This document shows, piece by piece, positions 55,664-64,000 of a stretch of 64,000 bases of DNA. Origin of the DNA: Faecalibacter macacae (GTDB taxonomy: Bacteria > Bacteroidota > Bacteroidia > Flavobacteriales > Weeksellaceae); assembly GCF_003687725.1 (NCBI RefSeq), contig NZ_RDOJ01000010.1:39130-103129 (forward strand). Direction: 5' to 3'. Under the pieces are notes generated by a model. The model had not been told where the DNA came from, did not search any database, and worked only from the letters and a program-made list of their open reading frames with translations. The stretch's first letter is position 1, and the number at the start of each line of letters is the position of its first letter. Position numbers and translations under genes: made by a program.

Positions 55664-56992
55664 TTAGAAAACTCCTATGTAGTGGTTTCCTGGCTTATTA
55701 ACTAATTTTGCACCTTTTGTAACAGCTCCTGTACGGCTATTTAAGATGTAAATATTTCCATCTTTTCCTGTTGGAGTTACGGCAACATAAACTTCATCAC
55801 CATCTACAACAAATCCTTGGTATTGACCAAAATCTAAATCAGCATCATAATCGATTCCATTAACTTTCTGAGCTGTTTTATTATTTAAATCTACTCGAGC
55901 AATAAATCCTTGATCGTTTGCTGAAGTGTATGTGTAAGCAACATAAGCGATTCCATTACCAGCGTAACGCCAAGCGTCTACATAAGTTCCTTGCACACCT
56001 AAAGCTGTATCTAAACTAAATACATAAGAATTATCGTATTGATTTGATTGATTAATTCTTAAAATATGTGAACCTTTTGTTCCACGTTGAGTCGCTTGGT
56101 AAATATTTCCGTCTGTTGAAACGAAACTATTAAAACTTCTGTATCCACTTGTATCACCGTTATCAACAGTAGAAGTAATTATAGTTGGGTTTGTTAAAGC
56201 TGGATAATCTACAACTAATGATTTTGTTCCTAAACGTTCAAAACCAGATTGATTTTGCCCTGTTGCAGGATCAGTTTTACGCATCCAAGTTCCAATAATT
56301 AATTTATTCCCTGCTTTGTTTAAAGTTGGAGCATCTAAACGGAAAATATGGTGACCTTGAGCTTCTTCAGCCTCCGTTAAAGGAATTTCGTATTGTTTAG
56401 AAGCTGAAATTAAGATATTTTGTAAATCTAAAGATAATACTGTAGCTGTTCCTCTTGTGTATTTATAAGTTCCATCTGTATTATTAACAATTTGTGGAGA
56501 AGTTACGTTTACTGCTATCCCTGTTTTATCACCATCAAATAATTTAGCCCAACGTGGTGAAGTACCAGCGTATTGAGAAATATTAACTGTAGTTCCTGAT
56601 TGTGTAAAAGCATTTGCACCGTTTACATTATACGTCATAAAAGTACCTCCATTTGCACCTGTATATGTAATATTGAATAATTTACTTCCATCAACAGACG
56701 AATTTAAACGCGCCGTACGATTTGATAAAACATCCATTCCTTGTCCAAAAACATCAATAGAATAATTAGGATTTTTTGCATTTTCTTTTGATACAGAATA
56801 AACTACAGTTCCTCCATTTCCATCACCAGGAGTTTGTTGCATTTTTGCTCCTGCTAATGTAATCCAACGATTTTCAATTCCTGGATTTTCTCCTTCATTT
56901 GATGGTGCATCATCATCATTTGAACAACTAGTTAAAGCTAATGGCGATAATAAAACACCACACATTAAGAATTTAAAAAAGTTCTTTTTCAT
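55664..56992 (-). CDS. DUF4374 lipoprotein (XusB-like siderophore-binding protein)
   Basis: A 442-residue lipoprotein. The signal peptide and lipobox (SPLALTSCSNDDD) are followed by an acidic run just after the Cys, which resembles the Bacteroidota surface lipoprotein export signal. The body is made of repeated beta-propeller-like blades (SGYRSFNSFVSTDGNIYQ, AYVAYTYTSANDQGFIARV, DGDEVYVAVTPTGKDGN). In Bacteroides thetaiotaomicron the equivalent protein XusB, next to receptor XusA, binds ferric enterobactin at the cell surface. The role here is inferred from family and synteny. It lies 12 bp after the receptor gene. Confidence 0.82.
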   Translation of the reverse strand: MKKNFFKFLMCGVLLSPLALTSCSNDDDAPSNEGENPGIENRWITLAGAKMQQTPGDGNGGTVVYSVSKENAKNPNYSIDVFGQGMDVLSNRTARLNSSVDGSKLFNITYTGANGGTFMTYNVNGANAFTQSGTTVNISQYAGTSPRWAKLFDGDKTGIAVNVTSPQIVNNTDGTYKYTRGTATVLSLDLQNILISASKQYEIPLTEAEEAQGHHIFRLDAPTLNKAGNKLIIGTWMRKTDPATGQNQSGFERLGTKSLVVDYPALTNPTIITSTVDNGDTSGYRSFNSFVSTDGNIYQATQRGTKGSHILRINQSNQYDNSYVFSLDTALGVQGTYVDAWRYAGNGIAYVAYTYTSANDQGFIARVDLNNKTAQKVNGIDYDADLDFGQYQGFVVDGDEVYVAVTPTGKDGNIYILNSRTGAVTKGAKLVNKPGNHYIGVF

Positions 56993-57004
56993 ATTGTTTG
57001 TAAT

Positions 57005-59416
57005 TTAGAATTTATTGATAGTATAATTTAATTTTAAGTAGAATGCACGCCCAGGTTTCTGAACTGCGTAGTTATCGAAAGCTTGCTCATTAAAAATGTT
57101 TCGAGCATCAAAGCTGACAATGAAATTTTTGTTAGGAAAAGCATAACTAAATCCCGCATCGTGTACAAATTGATCTGGCGTTTCAAAAGCGTTTTTTTGC
57201 CAATTTGTTTTAAATGCATGTACATATCCTAGATTATAGTTTAAACTTAAATGACCTCCTTGTTTAATTACATTTCGGAAAACATATTGCATACTCGCAT
57301 TTCCATTGAAATATGGTTCGTTGGGAATTTGCTCGTTGTAATACTCCAATTGATTCCCGTTACTGTCGTATTGAATTTTATATAATGTATTAAATTGTGA
57401 TAAACTTACTAATGCATTAAAGTTTCTTCCGTATTTATAACCAACTTCAAACTCATAACCGATAGATTGTGTTTTACCTAAATTTTCCATCGGAATTGTT
57501 TGCACGGCATCGTTATTACGGTCATTAATTTTTCTAACGATTTTATCTTTTGTATCACGAATAAAACCTGCCGTAGAAAAAGATAAAGTATGAGATTGTA
57601 GTTTATAAGGACCTAATTTGAAACCAACATTTGCATTATTACTAATCTCTGGACGAAGGTTAATTGCACCATCTAAATTATCTCCCGGATTTCCGAAGAG
57701 CTCGTTATCATTTGGCATTCTTACTGCTTTTTCAGCAGAAACTAAAAACGTAATTCCGTCCTTTATAAGATATGAAGCTGCAATTCCGTAACCGTCAGTA
57801 TTGAAATTACTTTTTGTAACTTCCTCAAATCTATATGGATTTCCGTTTGCATCTTGTTTTAAAACTGGATCCATTTTTTCAATCTTTTGATTGTAATGTT
57901 TCCAAAAAGCATTTATTTTTAATTTTTCATCAAATGCTCTAAAATCATATGATATAGATGAAATAGTTTTTGTTAAATCACGAGTTCCTAAGAACGATTT
58001 TTCTAAAACAGATTTCATTTCATCGTTATCCGTACGGTCTATTTGATAATAATAATTATTTAAAAATATTCTGTGATTTGGATTAATACGGTATGAAATT
58101 GCTGAACGTCCTGTTATAATCTCACGATTGATGTGATTGATCGTTGGTGCACCTTGTTGCGCTCCATTTGGACTTAAAATTGGATTTCCATCTAAATCTA
58201 AAGCGATAGTACCATCCCAATTATAATTGTATTTAACTGTATCATTTATCGTTTCTTTATTTTTACTGTAAATAACATTTAAATTAACATCTAATCCTTC
58301 AGTAAAAATATCTTTCTTATCGTAAGTAAAGCCTAACACATTCGCATTCGACTCTGTAAAACGACCTTTGTAAGGTTTTGTCATAAATTGACCATGCTGA
58401 ATTTCTTTATAATCATCTGATCCATTATAAGAGATCATGAAATTATCAGCCCATTTAACATCAGAAAATCCGACTTCTACTCTACCTCCAAATGATTCGT
58501 AAGCATCATTAAAACGTTTTGCTTTTATATGTTCATATCTTCCGTTAGGTAAAATATTATAAACATGCTCTCCCCAAACTTTGTAATCATTATCAGAATA
58601 ATTATAAAATCCTGAAACCTTAGTTGTAAAACCAGATTTAGCTCTATAAAAACCAAATAAGTTCGTTTGCGTAGTATTAAAAGATCCATAAGAAACCGAA
58701 GCATTTAACGTATTTCTTGCTCCTTTTTTTAGGATCACGTTAATTGCACCTCCCATTGCATCATCACTTAAATAACCAGGAATTACACCTTTATAAACTT
58801 CAATTCTTTCGATTAAAGCTGGCGGAATACTATTTAAATTAAAAGATGAACCATAGGTAGATAATGGCAGTCCGTCAATAAAAACACGAACTGAATTTCC
58901 CGACATTCCGTTTAAATTATAATCAACGCGCGAACCTAAACCTCCATTTTGTCTAATTCTAACTCCAACCGTTCGGTCAAGTAATTCGTTCGTTTGAATA
59001 TTTCTTGTCGCTGCCTCAGCAGTTTCAATCACATTCATGGCAAATCCTTGTTTTTCAAGTTCGTTTTTTACCGATTTAATTTTCTTAATATCAACAATAG
59101 CTAAATCAATATGATCTAAAGTTGAAAATTCAACATCCTGAATCAAATCTTGATCTTTAACAACAATTGAAATCAATTCTTCTTTTTTTCCAACTTTGAT
59201 TACAAGAACATATTCTCCATTTTCAACATCAGAAAATTTATATTTTCCATCTTTTCCTGATCTTGTTAATTTCGATTTTTTATACTGTACAAGTTTAATT
59301 TCAGAAGCCTCTATAACATTATTTTTGTCATCATAGACAGTTCCCGAAATCGTATTCTGAGCATTTGCTACGAGTGCTAAGAAGAAAAATGCAGAAAAGG
59401 TTAATTTCTTAATCAT
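57005..59416 (-). CDS. TonB-dependent receptor (XusA-like, siderophore uptake)
   Basis: An 803-residue outer-membrane receptor. A signal peptide (MIKKLTFSAFFFLALVANAQ) precedes a CarboxypepD_reg domain (NTISGTVYDDKNNVIEAS). The plug (about 120-235) contains ELLDRTVGVRIRQNGGLGSR, VFIDGLPLSTYG and AMGGAINVILKK. A 22-strand-type barrel ends in a canonical terminal strand (RAFYLKLNYTINKF). The gene order with a DUF4374 lipoprotein and a PepSY reductase suggests a ferric siderophore as substrate (inference). A palindromic operator overlaps its promoter. Confidence 0.9.
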   Translation of the reverse strand: MIKKLTFSAFFFLALVANAQNTISGTVYDDKNNVIEASEIKLVQYKKSKLTRSGKDGKYKFSDVENGEYVLVIKVGKKEELISIVVKDQDLIQDVEFSTLDHIDLAIVDIKKIKSVKNELEKQGFAMNVIETAEAATRNIQTNELLDRTVGVRIRQNGGLGSRVDYNLNGMSGNSVRVFIDGLPLSTYGSSFNLNSIPPALIERIEVYKGVIPGYLSDDAMGGAINVILKKGARNTLNASVSYGSFNTTQTNLFGFYRAKSGFTTKVSGFYNYSDNDYKVWGEHVYNILPNGRYEHIKAKRFNDAYESFGGRVEVGFSDVKWADNFMISYNGSDDYKEIQHGQFMTKPYKGRFTESNANVLGFTYDKKDIFTEGLDVNLNVIYSKNKETINDTVKYNYNWDGTIALDLDGNPILSPNGAQQGAPTINHINREIITGRSAISYRINPNHRIFLNNYYYQIDRTDNDEMKSVLEKSFLGTRDLTKTISSISYDFRAFDEKLKINAFWKHYNQKIEKMDPVLKQDANGNPYRFEEVTKSNFNTDGYGIAASYLIKDGITFLVSAEKAVRMPNDNELFGNPGDNLDGAINLRPEISNNANVGFKLGPYKLQSHTLSFSTAGFIRDTKDKIVRKINDRNNDAVQTIPMENLGKTQSIGYEFEVGYKYGRNFNALVSLSQFNTLYKIQYDSNGNQLEYYNEQIPNEPYFNGNASMQYVFRNVIKQGGHLSLNYNLGYVHAFKTNWQKNAFETPDQFVHDAGFSYAFPNKNFIVSFDARNIFNEQAFDNYAVQKPGRAFYLKLNYTINKF

Positions 59417-59430
59417 TGTTAAATTTTTGT

Positions 59431-59438
59431 CAAAACTA
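59431..59438 (-). promoter_or_regulatory. Candidate -7 box (TAGTTTTG) for the receptor operon
   Basis: It matches TAnnTTTG on the minus strand, 14 nt upstream of the ATG. The palindrome at 59442-59466 begins 3 bp further upstream and so would cover the promoter core. Confidence 0.5.
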
Positions 59439-59441
59439 TTA

Positions 59442-59466
59442 TTTATTTGGACTTAATCCAAATAAA
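59442..59466. promoter_or_regulatory. Palindromic operator candidate upstream of the TonB receptor
   Basis: Ten-bp perfect arms (TTTATTTGGA / TCCAAATAAA) flank a 5-nt centre (CTTAA). It lies between the presumed -33 and -7 elements of the receptor promoter, a position suited to a repressor. Half-site-like sequences TTATTTAGA (59542) and TCTAAATAA (59618) recur on the ankyrin-gene side. The form resembles Fur- or DtxR-type metal-regulator sites, but the regulator is not identified. Confidence 0.65.
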
Positions 59467-59591
59467 CTTAACAGATCTAAAACTTTTAATCAATTAATAT
59501 ACAGAGCTATATAAATAATAAGGTTTTGATGATATAATTCATTATTTAGAACTTTTACAATTAATGTTTAGAATAATTATAAATAAAGTTC

Positions 59592-59599
59592 TATTTTTG
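59592..59599 (+). promoter_or_regulatory. Candidate -7 box (TATTTTTG) for the ankyrin-DUF2271-PepSY operon
   Basis: It matches TAnnTTTG, 53 nt upstream of the ATG, in the divergent gap. Confidence 0.4.
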
Positions 59600-59652
59600 A
59601 ACTCAGATTAAAATTGGTCTAAATAATAATTAACAACAATACACTCTATCAT

Positions 59653-61116
59653 ATGAGAAAAATATTCATTACTGTTGCAATTTTAGTAGCATCATTTATT
59701 CAAGCTCAGACAAACTCTTTAATGGATGCTGGTTTTTGGAAAAATAATCCAACTATCGAAACTGTTAAAGCTGAAATAACAAAAGGAAATAGTCCGTCTC
59801 AACAAAACGGTGGATTCTTTGATCCTGTAGTTATCGCTATCAATAACAAAGCAAATTTGGATGTTATTAAATTCTTAATTGATCAAGAGGGAAATTCTGT
59901 TGATAAAAAAACACACCATTCTCGTATTTATTTACAATGGGCGGCGGCTTCAGGAAATTTAGAATTAGTTAATTATTTATTGGCAAAAGGTTCTGATGTA
60001 AATTATGTAGATAGCCACGGTGATGATGTTGTTACTTATGCTGCAAGTGTTGGAAATTCTAATTTAGCTGTTTACGATGCTTTATTTAAAGCAGGTGCAA
60101 ATCCTAAAGTTAAAGGTGAAAGCGGATCTACTTTAATCATGGAAGCGATTGCAAATGATAGTGATTTAAAGATTACTGAGTATTTCGTTTCTAAAGGATT
60201 GTCAATTTCAGATAAAGACAATGCTGGTCGATCGGTTGCAGATTATGCAGCGAAATTAGGAAATCTTTCTATTATAGAGAAGTTAGTTGCTAAAGGTGTA
60301 AAACCTACTGATCAAGCTTTATTCTTTGCAACACAAGGATCAAGAACAAAAGAAAATGGATTAGAAGTTTTTCAAACTTTAGTAGATCAATATAAATTAA
60401 ATCCTAAAGCGGTTAATCCAGAAGGTCAAACACTTATTCACGCTTTATCTCGTAGAGGAAATTTAGAAATTATCAATTATGTTATTTCGAAAGGAGCTGA
60501 TGTAAAAGTTGTAGATAAAAAAGGAAATACAGCTTTGATGATTGCCTCGGCAGGAAAAAATACAGAATTAGTTAATTTACTATTGGCCAAAACAAATAAT
60601 GTAAATACAATTAATAAAGTTGGTGAATCTGCCTTAACAAAAGCAGTTTCTGCTGGATCTACTGAGATTGTTAATGTATTAATTGAAAAAGGTGCTAAAA
60701 CAAATTTAGTTGACATTGAAGGAAATAATTTAGCTGCTCATTGGTTCAATTCATTCAAACCAAAAGACGAAGCTTTTAATAAAAAACAAGAAATTTTAGC
60801 TCAAGCTAAAGTTGATTTCAAAGCGACACAACACAAAGGAAGTACTTTATTACATTTAGCTGTTGATAAAGGAAACATTGCTTTAGTAAATAAAGCGATT
60901 GAATTAGGTGTTGATGTTAACGCACAAGATGAAGACGGAAATACAGCATTACATAAAGCAGCTTTAATTGCAAAAGATGATGTAATTCTTAAAGCATTAG
61001 TTGCTGCTGGAATTAAAAAAGATTTAAAAACAGAATTCGAAGAAACAGCTTATGAATTAGCTTCACAAAACGAATTCTTATCAAAAAATAATGTGTCTGT
61101 TGACTTTTTAAAATAA
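59653..61116 (+). CDS. Secreted ankyrin-repeat protein
   Basis: A 487-residue protein with signal peptide ([19 protein letters not shown]), then about ten to twelve ankyrin repeats. Typical units are [40 protein letters not shown] and [20 protein letters not shown]. The solenoid is a protein-binding scaffold, here probably periplasmic. It is the first gene of a unit with DUF2271 and the PepSY reductase, 8 bp and 2 bp apart, and so presumably serves the same iron-uptake process. The exact role is unknown. Confidence 0.9.
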   Translation: MRKIFITVAILVASFIQAQTNSLMDAGFWKNNPTIETVKAEITKGNSPSQQNGGFFDPVVIAINNKANLDVIKFLIDQEGNSVDKKTHHSRIYLQWAAASGNLELVNYLLAKGSDVNYVDSHGDDVVTYAASVGNSNLAVYDALFKAGANPKVKGESGSTLIMEAIANDSDLKITEYFVSKGLSISDKDNAGRSVADYAAKLGNLSIIEKLVAKGVKPTDQALFFATQGSRTKENGLEVFQTLVDQYKLNPKAVNPEGQTLIHALSRRGNLEIINYVISKGADVKVVDKKGNTALMIASAGKNTELVNLLLAKTNNVNTINKVGESALTKAVSAGSTEIVNVLIEKGAKTNLVDIEGNNLAAHWFNSFKPKDEAFNKKQEILAQAKVDFKATQHKGSTLLHLAVDKGNIALVNKAIELGVDVNAQDEDGNTALHKAALIAKDDVILKALVAAGIKKDLKTEFEETAYELASQNEFLSKNNVSVDFLK

Positions 61117-61124
61117 TAAAGGAA

Positions 61125-61616
61125 ATGAAATTTAACGTATTAAAAAAATTAGTTGCCTTAGTTGTAATCTTAATGGCTTCTGCCACTTTTGCACAAACAA
61201 CAAAATATAAAACAATGATTCAGATGGAAAATTACACAGGTAAAGAAGCCTATGTAGTTATTTCATTAATCAATCCAAAAGGACAATACGAGAAAACTTT
61301 AGCTGTTTTGGGACCAGATAACGAATGGTACAATACTTTAAAAGAATGGCACAAATTCAACGCTAAGAAAAAAGAAAAATTAAACGGAATCACAGGTGCT
61401 TCTGTTGCAGGAGGAGCAAGAGCAACTCGTGTTATCGAATTTGATACAGCGAAATTAAACAAAGGTTACAAATTACGTTTCGAATCTGCAGTTGAAACAC
61501 AAAAATATGTCGTAAAAGATGCAGAAGTTGCCTTGACATCTGCTGCATTAAATAACAAAGCTGGCGTTAAAGGAACAGAATACATTAAAGCAGTTCGTTT
61601 TATTAAAGTACAATAA
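61125..61616 (+). CDS. DUF2271 domain-containing exported protein
   Basis: A 163-residue protein with signal peptide (LVALVVILMASATFAQ) and the DUF2271 pattern: SLINPKGQYEKTLAVLGPDNEWYNTLKEW near residues 47-75 in shorter blocks, ITGASVAGGARATRVIEFD near 88 and a final RFESAVETQKYVVKD. DUF2271 proteins are found beside PepSY reductases and TonB receptors and are probably periplasmic. The function is unknown. Confidence 0.85.
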   Translation: MKFNVLKKLVALVVILMASATFAQTTKYKTMIQMENYTGKEAYVVISLINPKGQYEKTLAVLGPDNEWYNTLKEWHKFNAKKKEKLNGITGASVAGGARATRVIEFDTAKLNKGYKLRFESAVETQKYVVKDAEVALTSAALNNKAGVKGTEYIKAVRFIKVQ

Positions 61617-61618
61617 AA

Positions 61619-63811
61619 ATGACATTATCTATTTGGAGATATGCGCATTTAGCTTTAGCAATAATATCTTCAGCATTCCTTGTAATTCTTTCTATTACTG
61701 GAGTTATTTTAGCTGTTGATGCTATTAATGAAAAATCGCCCGCATACAAAGTAGACAATTTTGAAAATATTACTCTCGCGCAAGTTTTACCAACTTTGCG
61801 CGAGAATTATTTTGAAATATTAGAAGTAAAAATAGATCACAACGATTTCGTAACCATTGATGCAATGGACGAGGACGGAAACTCTTTTCAGGCTTATATC
61901 AATCCTACAACTGGTGAAAAATTAGGAGAAATTGTTCCAAAAAGTGATTTTATCAACTGGACAACTGCATTACACCGTTCATTATTCCTTAAAGAAACTG
62001 GACGTGCGATAGTTGGTGTCGTTTCATTTTTGCTATTATTAATTTCAATCAGTGGTTTAATTCTGGTCATTAAAAGACAACAAGGAATAAAAAACTTCTT
62101 CACGAAAGTAAATAAAGATTCATTTTCTCAATATTTCCACGTCGTTACTGGCCGTTGGTTATTAATTCCTGTTTTGATTATAGCATTAACAGGAACTTTA
62201 ATTTTCTTAGCTCGTTTAGAGCCTTTAATTGGCCAACCAACTGAAGTTGAACATCAAGCAAAAGAAAATTTAGAAGCCAAAGAATTAAAGGATATTGAAT
62301 TTTTTCAAAACACTAAATTAAGTAACGTTGAGAAAATCGAATTTCCTTTTATTCCAGATGATGAAGCGGAACCTTTTATCATTCATTTAAGAAAGAAATC
62401 TGTCTCTGTTAATCAAGTTAACGGTTCAATCATTTCCGAATCATTTCATCCATATTCTGCAATTGTTGAGAAATTTAATATCGATTTACATACAGGTCGT
62501 ACAAACGTAATTTGGGCAATTGTTTTAGGTATCGCTTCGCTGAATATTTTATTCTTTATTTGGTCTGGATTCGTGATTACATTTAAACGAACTCGTACAA
62601 AAATTGGAAAGAATAAATACAAAGCAAGTGAAGCTGAGATTGTTTTATTAGTTGGTTCAGAAAATGGTTCAACTTTAGGTTTTGCAAATAAAATTCATGA
62701 ACAATTTTTGGCTGATGGTCAAAAATCTTTCATGGCACAAATGAACCAATATGAAGTTTATCCGAATGCTAAAAACATCATTGTTTTAACGTGTACTTAC
62801 GGAATTGGAGATGCACCTGCTAATGCCAAAAAATTTGAAGAATTATTAGAAAAATATCCTCAAAATCAAGCAATAAATTTCTCTATCATTGGATTTGGAT
62901 CAAGAGCATATTCAGAATTTTGCGGGTATGCCATTAAAGTTGATCAATGGTTAGAAAATCAACATTGGGCTACTCGTATATTGGATTTAAAAACGATAAA
63001 CGATAAATCGCCTGAGGAATTCACAACTTGGATTACTGCTTGGAATACTATTTCTGAAACGCAACTTGCTTCTACTCCTGCTTTGTATGTTGGAAAAGCG
63101 CCAAGATTAAAAAATATTAAAGTTGAAAAAGTAACTAAAACAACTGCAGAAGACGCTACGTTTAAGTTACTTTTTGATACAAAACTAAACTATAAATCAG
63201 GTGATTTATTGGCTATTTATCCAGCGAATGATCATCGTGAGCGTTTGTATTCGATTGGTAAAGTCGAGAATAAATTACAACTTATTGTGAAGTTACATGA
63301 ATTTGGATTAGGTTCTCAATATTTACACAACCTAACAGAAAATTCAATTATCAAGGCTAGAATTGTTAAGAACAAAGCGTTTCATTTTCCTAAAAAAGCA
63401 TCTCAAGTCATTATGATTGCAAACGGAACCGGAATTGCTCCTTTCTTAGGAATGATTGATGAAAATTCTAACAAAACAGAAACGCATTTATATGCTGGTT
63501 TTAGATTTCATAATCTAACGACAAAAGAGTATGAAGCCTTTACAGAATCACAACTTAAGAAGAAACATTTAACGAAATTCAACATTGCTTTTTCTCGAGA
63601 AGAAAATAAACAATATGTGATGGATTTGGTTCAAAATGATGCGAAGTTATTCGCTGATGCTTTACAGAATGGAGCTATTATTATGATTTGTGGAGCTTTA
63701 GCAATGCAAAATGATGTAGAGAAAGTTTTAGAAACTATTTGTCAAGAACATTTACGTAAATCTTTCGAAGAGTTTAAATCTAATGGACAATTTTTAACGG
63801 ATTGTTATTAA
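61619..63811 (+). CDS. PepSY - flavodoxin - FAD/NAD(P) reductase fusion (XusC-like inner-membrane reductase)
   Basis: A 730-residue inner-membrane protein. The N-terminal PepSY/TM region (about 1-325) has four helices with His ligands suited to heme (TALHRSLFLKETGRAIVG, HVVTGRWLLIPV, DLHTGRTNVIWAIV). A flavodoxin-like domain follows (about 335-475, VLLVGSENGSTLGFANKI, TCTYGIGDAPANA). The C-terminal part is a cytochrome-P450-reductase-type FAD/NADP module (RLYSIG, NGTGIAPFLGM, MICGALAMQ). It probably moves electrons from NAD(P)H across the membrane to reduce ferric siderophores. XusC of Bacteroides has the PepSY part. Confidence 0.85.
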   Translation: MTLSIWRYAHLALAIISSAFLVILSITGVILAVDAINEKSPAYKVDNFENITLAQVLPTLRENYFEILEVKIDHNDFVTIDAMDEDGNSFQAYINPTTGEKLGEIVPKSDFINWTTALHRSLFLKETGRAIVGVVSFLLLLISISGLILVIKRQQGIKNFFTKVNKDSFSQYFHVVTGRWLLIPVLIIALTGTLIFLARLEPLIGQPTEVEHQAKENLEAKELKDIEFFQNTKLSNVEKIEFPFIPDDEAEPFIIHLRKKSVSVNQVNGSIISESFHPYSAIVEKFNIDLHTGRTNVIWAIVLGIASLNILFFIWSGFVITFKRTRTKIGKNKYKASEAEIVLLVGSENGSTLGFANKIHEQFLADGQKSFMAQMNQYEVYPNAKNIIVLTCTYGIGDAPANAKKFEELLEKYPQNQAINFSIIGFGSRAYSEFCGYAIKVDQWLENQHWATRILDLKTINDKSPEEFTTWITAWNTISETQLASTPALYVGKAPRLKNIKVEKVTKTTAEDATFKLLFDTKLNYKSGDLLAIYPANDHRERLYSIGKVENKLQLIVKLHEFGLGSQYLHNLTENSIIKARIVKNKAFHFPKKASQVIMIANGTGIAPFLGMIDENSNKTETHLYAGFRFHNLTTKEYEAFTESQLKKKHLTKFNIAFSREENKQYVMDLVQNDAKLFADALQNGAIIMICGALAMQNDVEKVLETICQEHLRKSFEEFKSNGQFLTDCY

Positions 63812-63861
63812 TTAAATGAGTTGATTCGAGAATGTGTGAATGGAATAATTTAAAGGATGAG

Positions 63862-63923
63862 AAGCTGAAATAAATTCAGCTTGACATTTTTAAAAGTCAT
63901 CCTAAACTTGATTCAGGATCACA
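63862..63923. repeat. REP-like palindromic element
   Basis: An 8-bp stem (AAGCTGAA / TTCAGCTT, loop ATAAA, 63862-63882) is followed by a second imperfect palindrome around GTCATCCTAAACTTGATTC and AGGATCAC. This resembles the dispersed GTCAT(C/G)CTGAACTTGTTTCAG-type intergenic repeats of Bacteroidota. It may also act as a transcript end for the upstream operon. Confidence 0.5.
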
Positions 63924-63939
63924 TCATAATAATTAATAA

Positions 63940-64000
63940 ATGAAATCATTTCAAAAATATATATTCACTTTTTTTATAAGTTGTTTCCTAATTCCGGTTA
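63940..64000 (+). CDS. Exported protein, 5' end only
   Basis: ATG at 63940 opens a frame to the window edge encoding MKSFQKYIFTFFISCFLIPV, a clear start of a signal peptide or membrane anchor (possible lipobox Cys at residue 15). It follows the PepSY reductase operon by 128 bp. In similar loci an ApbE-like flavin transferase is common here, but nothing visible proves this. Confidence 0.5.
   Translation, partial: MKSFQKYIFTFFISCFLIPV

Noticed and set aside
1..64000. tRNA, rRNA, riboswitches, transposases or phage genes
   Set aside because: None found on reading both strands; small structured RNAs without obvious hairpins could still be missed.

Overview
The window is AT-rich, densely packed chromosomal DNA from a member of the Bacteroidota, class Flavobacteriia. 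The evidence is the type IX secretion and gliding genes (sprA, gldB, gldC), a protein with a T9SS C-terminal sorting domain, GLPGLI and CarboxypepD_reg/TonB outer-membrane proteins, a fused ccoNO cbb3 oxidase, and many upstream TAnnTTTG boxes, the -7 element used by Bacteroidota sigma factors. The gene content looks like Empedobacter, Weeksella or a related genus, but the genus is inferred and not proven. I see no rRNA, tRNA, CRISPR array, transposase or prophage.

Layout. 1-5.4 kb: a partial secreted protein, a DOPA-dioxygenase-like enzyme, and a GLPGLI / outer-membrane-barrel pair. 5.5-10.4 kb: the translation/transcription operon rimP-nusA-infB. 10.5-17.5 kb: housekeeping and membrane genes (DUF456, MscS channel, pdxJ, hydrolase, orphan ABC ATPase, YceI lipoprotein, DUF423, tsaB). 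17.6-22.3 kb: tolC-like gene, gldC-gldB divergent from nadE, vanZ, gcvH. 22.4-30.1 kb: the giant T9SS translocon gene sprA with ruvA. 30.2-39.8 kb: a complete cbb3 cytochrome oxidase locus (ccoI, ccoS, ccoNO, ccoQ, ccoP, ccoG, ccoH, a TauE/SafE-like protein) with a divergent Crp-family regulator. 39.9-45.2 kb: leucyl aminopeptidase, hydrolase, AlkD-like protein, hflX and a T9SS cargo protein.

45.3-54.7 kb is a complete histidine operon in the order leader-hisG-D-C-(four-helix-bundle gene)-B-H-A-F-IE. It starts with a 19-codon leader peptide containing six His codons and a well-formed attenuator with mutually exclusive hairpins. Most gaps between the his genes are long and filled with degenerate AAGT-rich / ACTT-rich imperfect inverted repeats that I do not see elsewhere in the window. 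The end of the operon has been rearranged: a decayed methyltransferase gene lies between the intact hisIE and a second, displaced 3' end of hisE. A 90-bp identical direct repeat marks the two junctions.

54.7-64 kb: a DUF2490 gene, then a divergent iron (siderophore) uptake locus. One arm encodes a TonB-dependent receptor and a DUF4374 lipoprotein (XusA/XusB-like). The other encodes an ankyrin-repeat secreted protein, a DUF2271 protein and a PepSY-flavodoxin-FAD reductase (XusC-like). A near-perfect 25-bp palindrome overlaps the receptor promoter and looks like a metal-repressor operator. A REP-like palindrome and the start of another exported protein close the window.
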